A stretch of 64,000 bases of DNA from Phycisphaerae bacterium RAS2 (GCA_007753915.1 CP036352.1:1984001-2048000), one strand, 5' to 3'. Numbered from the stretch's first letter, positions 25,186-33,961 are shown. Translations and numbers: made by a program. Notes: a model not told the origin generated them from the letters alone.

Positions 25186-25848
25186 ATGCCAGTTACAGTT
25201 AGCAAGCCGATGTACGAACAAGTAACCAAGGATGAATTGCTTGCGGTCGCCAACGGGGGCCTGGCAGCGGCGATGCGCGTGCGCGAGTCGATTCAGGTCA
25301 AGCCGGAGCTTGCGATCGCCATCAAGCGAGCATCCGGTGCGACTCCCTTCAAGCGCATCGGGCTGACGCTCTCCGATGGTCGGACACTCTTCATCGAGTC
25401 AAATGTCGGGCTGATGGTCGGCCCGCTAGAGGTGCTCTACAAGGATCGCGACGGCAAGAAGGCTTCAGTTCCGCTGAATCACATTTCCCGCGTGGAGGTG
25501 CTTGAGCAATCGACCGGCGCAAGTCAGCAGAGCCGGACAACTGAATCGGCATCATCCGATCGCCCAATGTACGAGACGATTGACAAGGGCGACCTGCGCA
25601 AATTCATGAGTGGGATTCCCGTCGCGTCCGGCGATTCATCCGGGAAGTCGAGCGACGAAAGAGCAGTTGACGCGCTGCATCAACGGCTTGGCCGAATCGA
25701 GAGCCGAATGCAGGAAATGAAGGAAGATTTGGGCGAGAGCCATGGGCGGAATGCCGGCCAGAAACGAGAAGACGACAAGCCGCTGTTTGAGACCATGACG
25801 GCCCAATCGTTGCGAGATGACATTCGCCGGGCCGCGCTCTTGCGTTGA
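25186..25848 (+). CDS. Element protein with a PF-RI beta domain and three copies of a short peptide motif
   Basis: This 220-residue protein starts 3 bases after the previous stop. Residues 40-105 (GATPFKRIGLTLSDGRTL onward) form a small beta domain also found in the next gene. A related 12-14 residue motif occurs three times: KPMYEQVTKDEL near residue 8, RPMYETIDKGDL near 126 and KPLFETMTAQSL near 198. Between the last two lies a heptad-like coiled-coil stretch (HQRLGRIESRMQEMKEDL). The motif may be a repeated docking peptide. The function is not recognised. Confidence 0.65.
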   Translation: MPVTVSKPMYEQVTKDELLAVANGGLAAAMRVRESIQVKPELAIAIKRASGATPFKRIGLTLSDGRTLFIESNVGLMVGPLEVLYKDRDGKKASVPLNHISRVEVLEQSTGASQQSRTTESASSDRPMYETIDKGDLRKFMSGIPVASGDSSGKSSDERAVDALHQRLGRIESRMQEMKEDLGESHGRNAGQKREDDKPLFETMTAQSLRDDIRRAALLR

Positions 25849-25916
25849 CCCGATTCATACATCGCGAATGGACTCGCTGATTGACAGTTTGCAGAGCAAA
25901 CGAAGGAGAGCAAACG

Positions 25917-26183
25917 ATGAAAGACTTTTTGAAAAAAGCACTGAACGCCCGACCGTTCAGGCGGATCATTCTGGTGACGTACGATCGAAGCACCCACGAC
26001 ATTCTTTCTCCGGACCGTGTGACGCTGGAGGGAAATGCGGTCGTATTTACACTGAAGACCGGTGAGCAACGGGCCATCAATTTGGATTGGCTCACAACAA
26101 TCAAGCTTCCTGCGGAAGTTCACGGTAAGCCAACTCCGTTGGCCGGCGCCACGACTGTGGCTACCAGCGCCGATGACGATTGA
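25917..26183 (+). CDS. Small PF-RI beta-domain protein
   Basis: This 88-residue protein is preceded by a strong AAGGAG site 9 bases before ATG 25917. Residues 10-60 (NARPFRRIILVTYDRS onward) align by eye with the beta domain of the gene just upstream: PF-[KR]RI, a polar turn, then alternating strands and a closing LTTI/ISRV. Small proteins with this fold are common in planctomycetes, but I know no function for them. A large hairpin follows the stop codon. Confidence 0.65.
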   Translation: MKDFLKKALNARPFRRIILVTYDRSTHDILSPDRVTLEGNAVVFTLKTGEQRAINLDWLTTIKLPAEVHGKPTPLAGATTVATSADDD

Positions 26184-26192
26184 CGCGAAAAA

Positions 26193-26240
26193 GTGAAGGG
26201 GGCCGATCCAGTACGTCACTACTGGGCCGACCCCCTTCAC
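26193..26240 (+). terminator. Long inverted repeat between element genes
   Basis: The outer ten bases GTGAAGGGGG and CCCCCTTCAC pair perfectly. The inner arms CCAGTA/TACTGG pair after two or three mismatches or wobbles, leaving a short loop around CGTCAC. There is no T-run after it, so it could be a factor-dependent terminator, an RNA-stabilising hairpin or a protein site. Confidence 0.55.
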
Positions 26241-26302
26241 GATGAACTGAACATCGGGGATTTTAGATCAGTAAGACTTGATTGCAAGAGAAAAAGGTCA
26301 AC

Positions 26303-26647
26303 ATGGGTGCATTGACGATCACGGGACCAACAACCAGGAGCGTCATTAGAACCGATGGCGGATCGGTGACGCTCTCCGGAACTGTGGATGCCGAGGGGCT
26401 GGCTGGATGCACATGGCGCAACAGCCGCGGCGGGAATGGCGACATTACGCCGGTCGATGGGGATTGGACGGTCGAAGACATCCCGCTCCAGATCGGCCTC
26501 AACGTCATTACGGTGACGGCGACCTACAACGAGGGCGAGACGATCAAGGCGCGGGCATGCGTCACGCGGAATTTTGCCGGCGCTCCGGCGGCCGGCGACC
26601 GCGGGAAACTGATTCGACCAAAGCGGAGAGGTGTACGGAATAGATAG
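26303..26647 (+). CDS. Ig-like beta-sandwich protein (Big/glucodextranase-B type)
   Basis: This 114-residue protein is mostly a single Ig-like domain. VTLSGTVDAEGL, then CTWRNSRGGNGD and IPLQIGLNVITVTATYNEG, match the pattern of bacterial Ig-like/glucodextranase-B domains (VTWSNSRGGSG .. VPLQ.G.NVITVTA). Phages use such domains on capsid or tail surfaces. The tail GKLIRPKRRGVRNR is basic. ATG 26303 is preferred over TTG 26282. The 3' end is close to the next gene. Confidence 0.65.
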   Translation: MGALTITGPTTRSVIRTDGGSVTLSGTVDAEGLAGCTWRNSRGGNGDITPVDGDWTVEDIPLQIGLNVITVTATYNEGETIKARACVTRNFAGAPAAGDRGKLIRPKRRGVRNR

Positions 26648-26663
26648 AGACCGGAGACGAATC

Positions 26664-28112
26664 ATGGCGAGAATGGGCTTAATAGCAGGCGTTGCGCTAA
26701 TGTTCGGCGCTGTCGCGATGGAGTCGATGGGAGAACCGAGAATGGCTACAACCGTAGAGTTGGTTATCAATGGATCGAACACCGGAACCGCCCGAAACAA
26801 CGACGGCACGTTCTCGCGAATCGAAGACGGCGATGCGTCTTATGTTTCAGAGGGGACGGCCGATGTTCGCAAGTCCTACGGGTACTTCAATTTGGCAAAA
26901 GTGCCAAAGGGGACCGTGCTGGACTCATTGCAGGTGCAGTTCGAGGTGACGGATGTGAGCGATGCCACGAGCAACCTCTTCGCGTGGTGTCTGTTCCAGG
27001 ATTATCGAGGCACCGACACGGATGAGGAGCTTTTCAATCGAATCGCGGCCTATGTATCGGCCAACGATATTAGCCAAACGGCTACTACGGTCGGCCTCAA
27101 AACGCTGACTTTCCCCGCAGGGACGGTCCAGCTACTCAATTCGCTGCTAGAACTAGGCGAATTACCCTCAATCGGCATTGGACTGGCGGGCGATGATGCG
27201 ATTCAGCAAATTGGTTGTCGGATCGGCGATGAATGGCGGCTAATTGCAGTCTGTAAGACACTGGAATGCCCGAATCCATTTGATGACCAGCGAATTGGAA
27301 AGCGGATCGACAGCGCGTTCCCTCGCCTTGCTGTGGTCGGCCCTCGAATGTCGTCAATTCTCGATTTGCTGTTCAGGCAGTTGGTATCGAACAAGAGTCG
27401 GATGGAGCAGGCTGGACGCTTTGCGATCAACCGGCATGAAAGCCGAGGGTTTTCCTTCGAGGTTGAGAAAGGACTCATCCACAATGGAAGGGGGCAGGTC
27501 GTCGGTGAGCTTCAGGAGCAGGAAACCGTCCCGGTTGATGACGCCACGGAAAACTTCATCGAATACGACCCCGATCAGGACGAAATCGCTGTCAATGCTG
27601 ACGGCTTCACGCCGGGTCGCATCAGTTTGCACCGTGTCCCCCAGGCTGCTACCAGCAAGCCGACCGGGTTGTATGAAGACGCTCGGCCCTCGTGCGCGAT
27701 TCTGTACGGAAAGCGAATTGGGCCACTCAACTTGGTCGATGGGCTGGGGGCCGAGTTCGGATCAATCGAGTTCGAGGCTGCGGCCCAGGTTGATGACGAA
27801 ATCGTGGTCACCGCGACACTGAAAGACTTTGAAGGCGCCACGATCGAACAATCGCGGATTGTCGAAGTCTGGCTAGGGGATTCTCCCTATGGATGGCTGA
27901 CGACAGCGGAGCCGGCGGCTTTTGAGGTTCATGAGGCTGGTACGGAACTGGAGGCTGTGACGGCCGGGAAGCGGCTTCGCGTAGAGACAATTGGCGGAGA
28001 GGTTGAATTCTCGGTTCGGAGCGTCGAGGCGCGGACGTACTACCTGCACGCCGAGCTTGACGACGGCCGCCTTTTTGTGAGCGAAGCAATTGAATTCGAG
28101 GCGTCCGAGTAG
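26664..28112 (+). CDS. Beta-rich phage structural-type protein
   Basis: This 482-residue protein begins with a hydrophobic stretch (GLIAGVALMFGAVAM) that could be a signal or membrane segment. Residues 35-190 have a DNRLRE-like beta-sandwich pattern (SYGYFNLAKVPKGTVLDSLQV). The C-terminal 120 residues (VWLGDSPYGWLTT .. GGEVEFSVRSVEARTYYLHAEL) resemble a domain recurring in phage neck and tail proteins. It lies directly upstream of the tape-measure gene, the usual place for tail structural genes. The exact role is unknown. Confidence 0.6.
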   Translation: MARMGLIAGVALMFGAVAMESMGEPRMATTVELVINGSNTGTARNNDGTFSRIEDGDASYVSEGTADVRKSYGYFNLAKVPKGTVLDSLQVQFEVTDVSDATSNLFAWCLFQDYRGTDTDEELFNRIAAYVSANDISQTATTVGLKTLTFPAGTVQLLNSLLELGELPSIGIGLAGDDAIQQIGCRIGDEWRLIAVCKTLECPNPFDDQRIGKRIDSAFPRLAVVGPRMSSILDLLFRQLVSNKSRMEQAGRFAINRHESRGFSFEVEKGLIHNGRGQVVGELQEQETVPVDDATENFIEYDPDQDEIAVNADGFTPGRISLHRVPQAATSKPTGLYEDARPSCAILYGKRIGPLNLVDGLGAEFGSIEFEAAAQVDDEIVVTATLKDFEGATIEQSRIVEVWLGDSPYGWLTTAEPAAFEVHEAGTELEAVTAGKRLRVETIGGEVEFSVRSVEARTYYLHAELDDGRLFVSEAIEFEASE

Positions 28113-28224
28113 GGCGATGCACAGCTAATTGCACGCTCCCGCGTTGTGACACGCGAAACCTTCGGCGATTTGGCCGGGTTCGAGTCGTTGCACGACTAGA
28201 GCGCGATCCGATGGAGTGGATCAA

Positions 28225-30933
28225 ATGTCCGATGTTGCGATCAGCATGGGGTTGATTGACCGCGTGACGGGCGGCCTGCGCGGCTATGAGCGCACGGTGG
28301 ATTCCCTCCACGCCAAGCAGATGCGGTACACGCGGGAGGCGGAAGCCGGGCAACGGCGACTGGCGGCCGGTTATGCGCGGCTCGGCGGCTCCATTGATTT
28401 CTTCACCCGCAAGGCCACGACGGCCGGGCAGTCCATCTTCAGGAGCTTCCAGACCGCCACCCGTGCAACCCTCATGTGGGGCGGCGTCGCCAGCGGTGCG
28501 GCGGCCGGCGCGATGGGGCTGTTGCTCCGGCAGGGCATCAAACTCAACGACGAAATGGAGCGGTATCGCATCACGCTCACGACCGTCATGCGGTCCCAGG
28601 AGAAGGCCAACAGTCAAATCGCGTGGATGATTCGATTCGCCGAGAAGACGCCTTTCGACGTGCAAGGGTTGGTGCAGGCGTCCGCGCAGTTGGAGGCGTT
28701 CGGCCTCAATTCCCGGAAGTGGATTCCGCTGGTGGGCGACCTGTCGGCGACGTTCGGCGGCACGACCGAGACCGTCAACGAACTGGTGGACGCGCTCGGC
28801 AAGCTGAAGTCCGGCCTGACCGGCATCGCGTTTCGATCCATCCGGCGATTCGGCATCTCGAACGAGGAATTGGAACGCCGCGGGGCGCGGTTCGACAAGC
28901 GCGGCGAACTGCTGACGCCGCCCGATGAAGCGCTCGGGATGCTGGAAGACATCATCAAGTCGCGGTTCGGCGGCATGATGCAAAACCTGCTGGGAACCTA
29001 TACGGGCGTCACGTCCAACCTGATGGACATGGCGACCAACATGCTGCGCGAGACCACGAAGCCGTTGTTCGATCGGCTGCGCGGCGCAGGCGGCGGGCTG
29101 CTGGGCGGTCTGGATGAGCTGCGGGACAGTGGCGTGCTGGGCTACCTGACGGGCCGTGTGGGCGGAGGCATCAACGCGCTGGCAGGCCGCGCCGGCAACT
29201 TCTTGAGTTCCAACATCCTGCAACCCCTCATGGGCGGCGCGAGCCTGAAGGACGTGGGGCTTGGGCTGTTCGATCAGATCAAGACACCGGCCGCGGAGTT
29301 CATTCGATGGTTCGCCGGCACGATGGTCAGCGCGATATGGAGTTCGCTCAAGATTCTCATGTCGTCATCGGAGGGGCGCGCGTTGCTGGGCTATGGCGCA
29401 GCGTGGCGGTACGGCGAAACTGCGATCGGGCTTTTGGGCGATGCCGTAAAGGCGACAGGAACCTACTTCGGTGGCCGGGGCATCGCGCGGGCAATCGCGG
29501 GCCGGGGGGCGGCGGCATCCGCGCCCGCGATGGTCGGCAGATTCACGACACCCCTCATGGCCGCGCAGGCCGGCGCAGCGAGTCCCGGCGCGGTCGCGAT
29601 GTCGGCCGCCAACTCCGGGGCGTGGATGTTGCCGGGCTGGGGAACGCTCGGCGCGGCGGGGCTGGCCGGAAACTTCCTCGGCACGGCGGCCTACAACGCC
29701 CTCAACCCCATGACGGCGAACAACTGGCAGGGCCGAACCGGCCGATGGCTGGGCACGAAGGCGTCCGAGTGGTGGAACGGTCCCGTCAATGAGTTCACGG
29801 GCAACGGCGCCGCGTGGGGGATGCAGCAACACGCCGCCGGCGTGGCGGACGATATCGCAAAGCGGTTCGGCCAGTCGGGCGTCTCGCTGTTCACCGCCAT
29901 GCGGGCTGAACGTGGCGGCATGATGCCGACCACCAAAGAGTTTGAGAGCGCGTGGGCGAGGATCGGGGCAACGAACGCCACGGACAACATCCGAGACCTG
30001 GCGGGCGAGTTCACGGGCCTCAATCAATCCATCGCCGAGTTCGCCCAAAAGGCCCGCGATGACGCCACGTTTGCCGGCAACCAGTTGTCCGACATGCTGG
30101 AGGGGCTTTCGCGCGATTTCCTGACCGCTGAAGAGCGCATCAACCGCCTCACGCGCGCGATGCCGACCTTCAGCCAGCAGATCAATTCGTCGTACCTGGC
30201 GGCCGGCAATGCCGCCCTTCTGGCGTTTCGAGACCCCACCAGAGCCGGGGCGGCCGTCGATGCCCTCAACATGGCACGCGGCTCCATCATGGGAATGCGG
30301 AACAAACAGGCCGAAGCCGAAATGGCGCTGGCGGTGGAGCGGTTCAAGCTGCGGGGCGATTCGGTGGAACGCAACCGCGGCCTGCTGGGCCACTTCTCCG
30401 AAGTGTACGGCGACCCGATGGAGGTTGCGCGCCTGCGTGAGCAGGCCCGATCGGCGCTGCTGTTCAACGCCGGGCAGCGAGACCTGAAGACCAACCGCCT
30501 CATCGAAATCAACAAGGCGACCGGCCTCATCAACCCGGACGCCATGCGCCGCCGCCTCATCGACGACTTCATCGGCAGCGACACCGAATTGCGCGGCCTG
30601 TTTGATCGTTCCGGCGGCTTCTCGCAGACGGGCGGCGCCCTTCAGTCCGAGCTTGAGCGGATCGGCCAGCGGTTCAAGCTGTTGAGCGAACAGGACATCG
30701 CGAATCTTGACGCGGTCCTTCAAGAGCTGCGCACCACGATCCCGGATGCCTTCGAGGACGGCGCCCAGAAACTCGCCGAGAAGTTGCGGCAATCGCTGGC
30801 CGTGACGGGCGTGGAGTTGAGCCAGGCCATGAAGGATGACCTCGTGGGCAGTATCCGGGGTCTCGTGAAGGAACTGCAGCGCCAGGGCGGTGCGCCGTCC
30901 GGCTATGCCGAAACGGTCCCGACGGGGTATTGA
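28225..30933 (+). CDS. Phage tail tape measure protein
   Basis: This 902-residue protein has the tape-measure N-terminal domain (MRSQEKANSQIAWMIRFAEK, TPFDVQGLVQASAQLEAFG, LVGDLSATFGGTTETVNELV). A Gly/Ala-rich middle with two hydrophobic stretches (ATLMWGGVASGAAAGAMG and WGTLGAAGLAGNFLGTAAY) and a long helical C-terminus follow. The protein sets tail length and usually passes into the host membrane. Its presence shows descent from a long-tailed phage. No chaperone, tube or baseplate gene flanks it. Confidence 0.88.
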   Translation: MSDVAISMGLIDRVTGGLRGYERTVDSLHAKQMRYTREAEAGQRRLAAGYARLGGSIDFFTRKATTAGQSIFRSFQTATRATLMWGGVASGAAAGAMGLLLRQGIKLNDEMERYRITLTTVMRSQEKANSQIAWMIRFAEKTPFDVQGLVQASAQLEAFGLNSRKWIPLVGDLSATFGGTTETVNELVDALGKLKSGLTGIAFRSIRRFGISNEELERRGARFDKRGELLTPPDEALGMLEDIIKSRFGGMMQNLLGTYTGVTSNLMDMATNMLRETTKPLFDRLRGAGGGLLGGLDELRDSGVLGYLTGRVGGGINALAGRAGNFLSSNILQPLMGGASLKDVGLGLFDQIKTPAAEFIRWFAGTMVSAIWSSLKILMSSSEGRALLGYGAAWRYGETAIGLLGDAVKATGTYFGGRGIARAIAGRGAAASAPAMVGRFTTPLMAAQAGAASPGAVAMSAANSGAWMLPGWGTLGAAGLAGNFLGTAAYNALNPMTANNWQGRTGRWLGTKASEWWNGPVNEFTGNGAAWGMQQHAAGVADDIAKRFGQSGVSLFTAMRAERGGMMPTTKEFESAWARIGATNATDNIRDLAGEFTGLNQSIAEFAQKARDDATFAGNQLSDMLEGLSRDFLTAEERINRLTRAMPTFSQQINSSYLAAGNAALLAFRDPTRAGAAVDALNMARGSIMGMRNKQAEAEMALAVERFKLRGDSVERNRGLLGHFSEVYGDPMEVARLREQARSALLFNAGQRDLKTNRLIEINKATGLINPDAMRRRLIDDFIGSDTELRGLFDRSGGFSQTGGALQSELERIGQRFKLLSEQDIANLDAVLQELRTTIPDAFEDGAQKLAEKLRQSLAVTGVELSQAMKDDLVGSIRGLVKELQRQGGAPSGYAETVPTGY

Positions 30934-31099
30934 TCGGGCTTGACTGGCCGATCAAGTCGATAGACGATTCTCAAAGTTCGCCGGGCCGCAAGGCGCCTAT
31001 TTGACACGCCGGCATTGTCCCAAACGTGAAGGTGTGGAAACTGCGCCGAGCGGCCGCGGCGGACCCGTTCTTCCGTGCGCCCACTGGGGTAGAAGCAAA

Positions 31100-31606
31100 A
31101 TGGCAATTATCACCGTCACTTGCCAGTCATGCTTAAAGGCACTCCATTTTAGCGATGATCGCGCTGGAACGATTGTAAAGTGCGATTGTGGCGAGCGCAT
31201 CAAATTACGCGAGGCTCCACCCAATTGGTTCGCATCCGAGCCGGCCAAGACTGTTGGAGAATCAACGGGAGTAATTGAAGCTGCCGTCCCGGAATATGGA
31301 TGGTTGATGTGGTGGGCAGAGGTTACGCGCTGGACCGGGATAGTTGGACTGATTCTTGCGATATTGGCAGCGATGCTCGCGGGGTGGGACTATCGAAAGG
31401 CAACTACTAAAGACGACGCCGAATTTTATTATTTACTAATTTGGGTATTTGTAGGCGCGGCCGTGAATTCTTCATTAGTCATTGGGTTTGGGCAAGCGCT
31501 TATAGCATTTCGCGACTTGGTGCGCAATTCCTGGCGAGCAACGCGGGCGACGGAATGCACACACAGCGTCTTTCGGGCATTACTGGATAAGTCGGCCCGT
31601 AAGTAG
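31100..31606 (+). CDS. Zinc-ribbon membrane protein
   Basis: This 168-residue protein starts with a zinc ribbon (TCQSCLKALHFSD .. VKCDCGERI), a type common at the N-terminus of planctomycete proteins. Two membrane segments follow, around WTGIVGLILAILAAMLAGW and LLIWVFVGAAVNSSLVIGF. The tail is basic and soluble. Its composition is less GC-rich than its neighbours. It may be a cargo or host-interaction gene carried by the element; the function is unknown. Confidence 0.65.
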   Translation: MAIITVTCQSCLKALHFSDDRAGTIVKCDCGERIKLREAPPNWFASEPAKTVGESTGVIEAAVPEYGWLMWWAEVTRWTGIVGLILAILAAMLAGWDYRKATTKDDAEFYYLLIWVFVGAAVNSSLVIGFGQALIAFRDLVRNSWRATRATECTHSVFRALLDKSARK

Positions 31607-31777
31607 ATCGAGCGAAGGCACTGCGCCGGAAATTGCACAGCATTGCAGCAGAACAATCGCAGATCGCGCGCGAGCCGGGTAGTTCGAGTCCTGAAGTGAC
31701 TCGCGCCAGTTGCGGCCCTCCAGGTGGATGCTGGTGGAATCTGGGTTTCACGCGCAGAATATGCCGACCAGAAACGA

Positions 31778-31814
31778 GCCGACCCCGCCAGTCCGGTGGA
31801 TTAGCGGGGTCGGC
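31778..31814 (+). terminator. Hairpin after the structural module
   Basis: GCCGACCCCGC and GCGGGGTCGGC form a perfect 11-bp stem around a 15-base loop. It lies between the zinc-ribbon membrane gene (plus) and the 54-residue gene (minus). It could terminate transcription from either side, though neither flank has a clean T-run. Confidence 0.55.
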
Positions 31815-31852
31815 CGATACAACTAAGTCCTCACATCGCGGTGATGTGGATG

Positions 31853-32017
31853 TTACTTTGTGCAAGTCCCGTTTCGGTCCTTGCCCTTGCACTCGTCGCA
31901 AAGTTCTCCACTGGTCGGCTTGTCCGTCTTTTCGACGTAGTCATACGTCGGCCAGTTTGAGCAGTTGCGGCAATAGTGCCAAGTGTCGGAGTCCTTCTTC
32001 CTTCGATATGTAGCCAT
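31853..32017 (-). CDS. 54-residue zinc-ribbon protein
   Basis: The minus-strand frame encodes a 54-residue protein starting MATYRRKKDSDTWHYC and ending with LCDECKGKDRNGTC. Two CxxC pairs (CRNC, CDEC) define a compact zinc ribbon. The high content of Asn, Trp, Tyr and Lys in an ordered pattern is typical of a real small protein. Its ATG abuts the ATG of the opposite gene, the two forming CATATG with no base between them, so at least one must be leaderless or start elsewhere. Confidence 0.65.
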   Translation of the reverse strand: MATYRRKKDSDTWHYCRNCSNWPTYDYVEKTDKPTSGELCDECKGKDRNGTCTK

Positions 32018-32302
32018 ATGAATCTTCTCCAGCGTGACACAACGTCACGTGAAATCTGCAAACTCTGTTACCATGTGAACCCGGTAGGGTTCAACGTTCC
32101 GAACGATGTATGGCTGGCGGTCGTGCCAGACCACGTAAAGAGCTCGGTCGTTTGCCTATCGTGCTTCACTCGGCTTGGGGATGAGAAGGGAATCCCGTGG
32201 GATCACGAGATTGATCTCTACCCCGTCAGCCTTGCGACGCACCTGGGCATCGACCGGGCAATTCGCCACAAAAAAGAGATTTTGTTGGCGTCAAACTGTT
32301 GA
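32018..32302 (+). CDS. Small zinc-binding phage protein
   Basis: This 94-residue protein contains CKLCYHVNPVGFNVPNDVW and VCLSCFTRLGDEK, two CxxC pairs around an NPVGF..VPDDVW-type core found in small phage proteins. The end YPVSLATHL also looks conserved. A clear Rho-independent terminator lies about 100 bases downstream. ATG 32018 is the only good start and lies back to back with the minus-strand gene. Confidence 0.65.
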   Translation: MNLLQRDTTSREICKLCYHVNPVGFNVPNDVWLAVVPDHVKSSVVCLSCFTRLGDEKGIPWDHEIDLYPVSLATHLGIDRAIRHKKEILLASNC

Positions 32303-32401
32303 ACGCGGGCGGGGGACGTGGTAATATCGGAACCCAGTAGCCCGATCCATCGGGGTTGCGCATAGCAGCCGTCCTTGACACAACATTCGGAACGGGCTTC
32401 A

Positions 32402-32438
32402 GAGGCCGGGACGCGCCAACGTCTCGGCCTCACCCTTT
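32402..32438 (+). terminator. Rho-independent terminator
   Basis: GAGGCCGGGACG pairs with CGTCTCGGCCTC (one wobble) around a six-base loop, followed by ACCCTTTT. It would end the transcript of the small zinc-binding gene and insulate the regulatory region downstream. Confidence 0.75.
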
Positions 32439-32720
32439 TCCGAATAAAGTCTACTGTAATGGTTATCGATCTTCTGTCAAGAATCACCCGCCTGAACATC
32501 TACCAAACATTGTGAAACTTTTCACGAACCAAGCGAAGGTGGATCATCCATTCGCCATTGCCGACGACTTCCCAACTAGCAATTCTTGCTTGAACGGCGT
32601 CGACGGTGCGCGATAATGGCTTAACCGGACAAGCGCCGACGGGCGCTGCATCGTCGGGCATGGATGCCGTTACTCACCTGGCGGCATCCGTACCCGGCGA
32701 TCCGGTTACAGGTGAACACC
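32439..32720 (+). promoter_or_regulatory. Regulatory region with operator-like palindrome
   Basis: This 280-base stretch between the terminator and the next gene has no convincing frame and is AT-richer than its surroundings. At 32512-32525, GTGAAA-CT-TTTCAC is a perfect two-fold symmetric site of the kind bound by small phage repressors. I did not find an unambiguous promoter. Confidence 0.45.
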
Positions 32721-33404
32721 ATGTCACAAACGGCCAATCAATCTACAATCGTAGATGTTCCGAGTGTTCCTACGACGGACGAATGGCTCGCACTGCTTCA
32801 CAGCGAGTACGAAGCGCCTCTGGAGCGGCTTCAGTTTCGTCAGGCGGAGCATTTCCGAAGCAAACACGGGAAGCGGGCCGCACTTCCTTCGCGATTGACT
32901 CACCCCGTCAAGATTGTGCCGGAATGCTTCCTAGCCCGCACGCCGGACGGAAAACTCTATCGCTACTGCGAGGACGCGGCGGAATTGCATTGGACTGGCG
33001 AGATCGCCGATCGCGTGCCAACGGATCGGACTCGCGAAGACATCATCGGCAAATATGAGTTGCTTCGCGCGTTAGGGCCGCGGATCAATCACGCCGAGCT
33101 TGAACGACGAGAGGCCGACGAACTGGAAACGTTTGAGCGACTCAATCGCTTGCGCGAGGTCGACGATCGGGGTTCAGAATGCCTGCCGGGCCTCTCTGTG
33201 AATGCAGCGGAGGTTTACGAGCTATTGATAGAGTTGCCTTTGTATCGTTGCCTTACAGGCCCAGAGATTGTTGAGAAGTTGCGTGAAAAGAGAATCTACA
33301 TCAGCGAAGAAAGCCTGCGCAGCCGCATCATTGCCGAATTGAAGCCATATGGCATTGAAAACGCCCCCAGAAAAGGCTATAGGATACTTCGCAAGAGAAA
33401 ATGA
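32721..33404 (+). CDS. Element protein with C-terminal winged-helix-like region
   Basis: This 227-residue protein is preceded by the regulatory region; ATG 32721 is preferred. The N-terminal half is charged and of unknown fold (EWLALLHSEYEAPLERLQFR). The C-terminal 65 residues (VYELLIELPLYRCLTGPEIV to RIIAELKPYGIENAPRKGYR) look like a winged helix with a GYR wing. As first gene of the rightward early operon, with palindromes on both sides, it is a candidate repressor or activator of the element. That role is inference. Confidence 0.6.
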   Translation: MSQTANQSTIVDVPSVPTTDEWLALLHSEYEAPLERLQFRQAEHFRSKHGKRAALPSRLTHPVKIVPECFLARTPDGKLYRYCEDAAELHWTGEIADRVPTDRTREDIIGKYELLRALGPRINHAELERREADELETFERLNRLREVDDRGSECLPGLSVNAAEVYELLIELPLYRCLTGPEIVEKLREKRIYISEESLRSRIIAELKPYGIENAPRKGYRILRKRK

Positions 33405-33407
33405 AAC

Positions 33408-33426
33408 GCATGCGCTGCGCATGCGA
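33408..33426. promoter_or_regulatory. 19-bp near-perfect palindrome
   Basis: CGCATGCGC-T-GCGCATGCG is a 9-bp inverted repeat around one base, lying immediately after the stop of the winged-helix-like gene and about 40 bases before the next gene. It is a plausible operator or a short hairpin. Confidence 0.5.
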
Positions 33427-33464
33427 TATATCACCCAGCCTGCCTTCCGTGCGATTATCCGCGC

Positions 33465-33704
33465 ATGGAAACCCACAAGAACTCACCACCAATACCCCTC
33501 GGCCCAATGGCGAGGATAGCAGGGGTTCCGACTTCCTGGCTGCGCCAGCAGGCGGAAATTGGGACGATTCCACATCTGCGCGCCGGAAATAAACTGCTTT
33601 TTGACGAACAGACTGTTGTGGAGATAATTACACGTTTGGCGAAAACTGGAGCGGCTGAAACAATCCTCGTCGGCGATCGTGAGTTGGGAGAGGCCGCTCA
33701 ATGA
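33465..33704 (+). CDS. Small HTH protein, excisionase/MerR-like
   Basis: This 79-residue protein carries a MerR/excisionase-type DNA-binding pattern (GVPTSWLRQQAEIGTIPHLR, AGNKLLFDEQTVVEII). Start choice lies between ATG 33465 and ATG 33507. The stop overlaps the next gene (ATGATG). With its neighbour it forms a pair of small HTH proteins typical of integrative elements, where they control excision or repression. Confidence 0.7.
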   Translation: METHKNSPPIPLGPMARIAGVPTSWLRQQAEIGTIPHLRAGNKLLFDEQTVVEIITRLAKTGAAETILVGDRELGEAAQ

Positions 33705-33961
33705 TGCCCGCGAAGGCAAAAACGCCGCCGATTCTGCGCGTCTCGGTTGCTCCGGCGCCGGCGGAGTCGCAGCCTGCCAAGCTGGCGGTCTCGGAGCGCG
33801 AAGCCGCGCAAATGCTCTCCATCGGAGAAAGAACGTTGCGCGGGCTGCGCAATGCAGGCAAGGTTCATTTTACCAGAGTCGGGCGGCGTGTCGTTTATCG
33901 CGTTGTAGATTTAGACACACTCCTCCAACGGGCGAAGGAAGGCGGGGACGCGCCGCCGTGA
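33704..33961 (+). CDS. Excisionase-family HTH protein (helix_turn_helix_17 type)
   Basis: This 85-residue protein contains LAVSEREAAQMLSIGERTLR followed by GKVHFTRVGRRVVYRVVDLD, the classic excisionase/AlpA-type winged HTH. The N-terminal 25 residues are Pro/Ala-rich. ATG 33701 and ATG 33704 are both possible; the former overlaps the upstream stop. The stop overlaps the next gene (GTGA). It is a likely recombination directionality factor or regulator. Confidence 0.8.
   Translation: MPAKAKTPPILRVSVAPAPAESQPAKLAVSEREAAQMLSIGERTLRGLRNAGKVHFTRVGRRVVYRVVDLDTLLQRAKEGGDAPP

Noticed and set aside
27808-30792. Two long minus-strand open frames opposite the tape-measure gene
   Set aside because: The plus-strand tape-measure protein has clear domain signatures; the antisense frames are compositional artefacts.
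32356-32616. 86-codon frame in the regulatory region
   Set aside because: It crosses the Rho-independent terminator and palindromic operator, with no ribosome-binding site.
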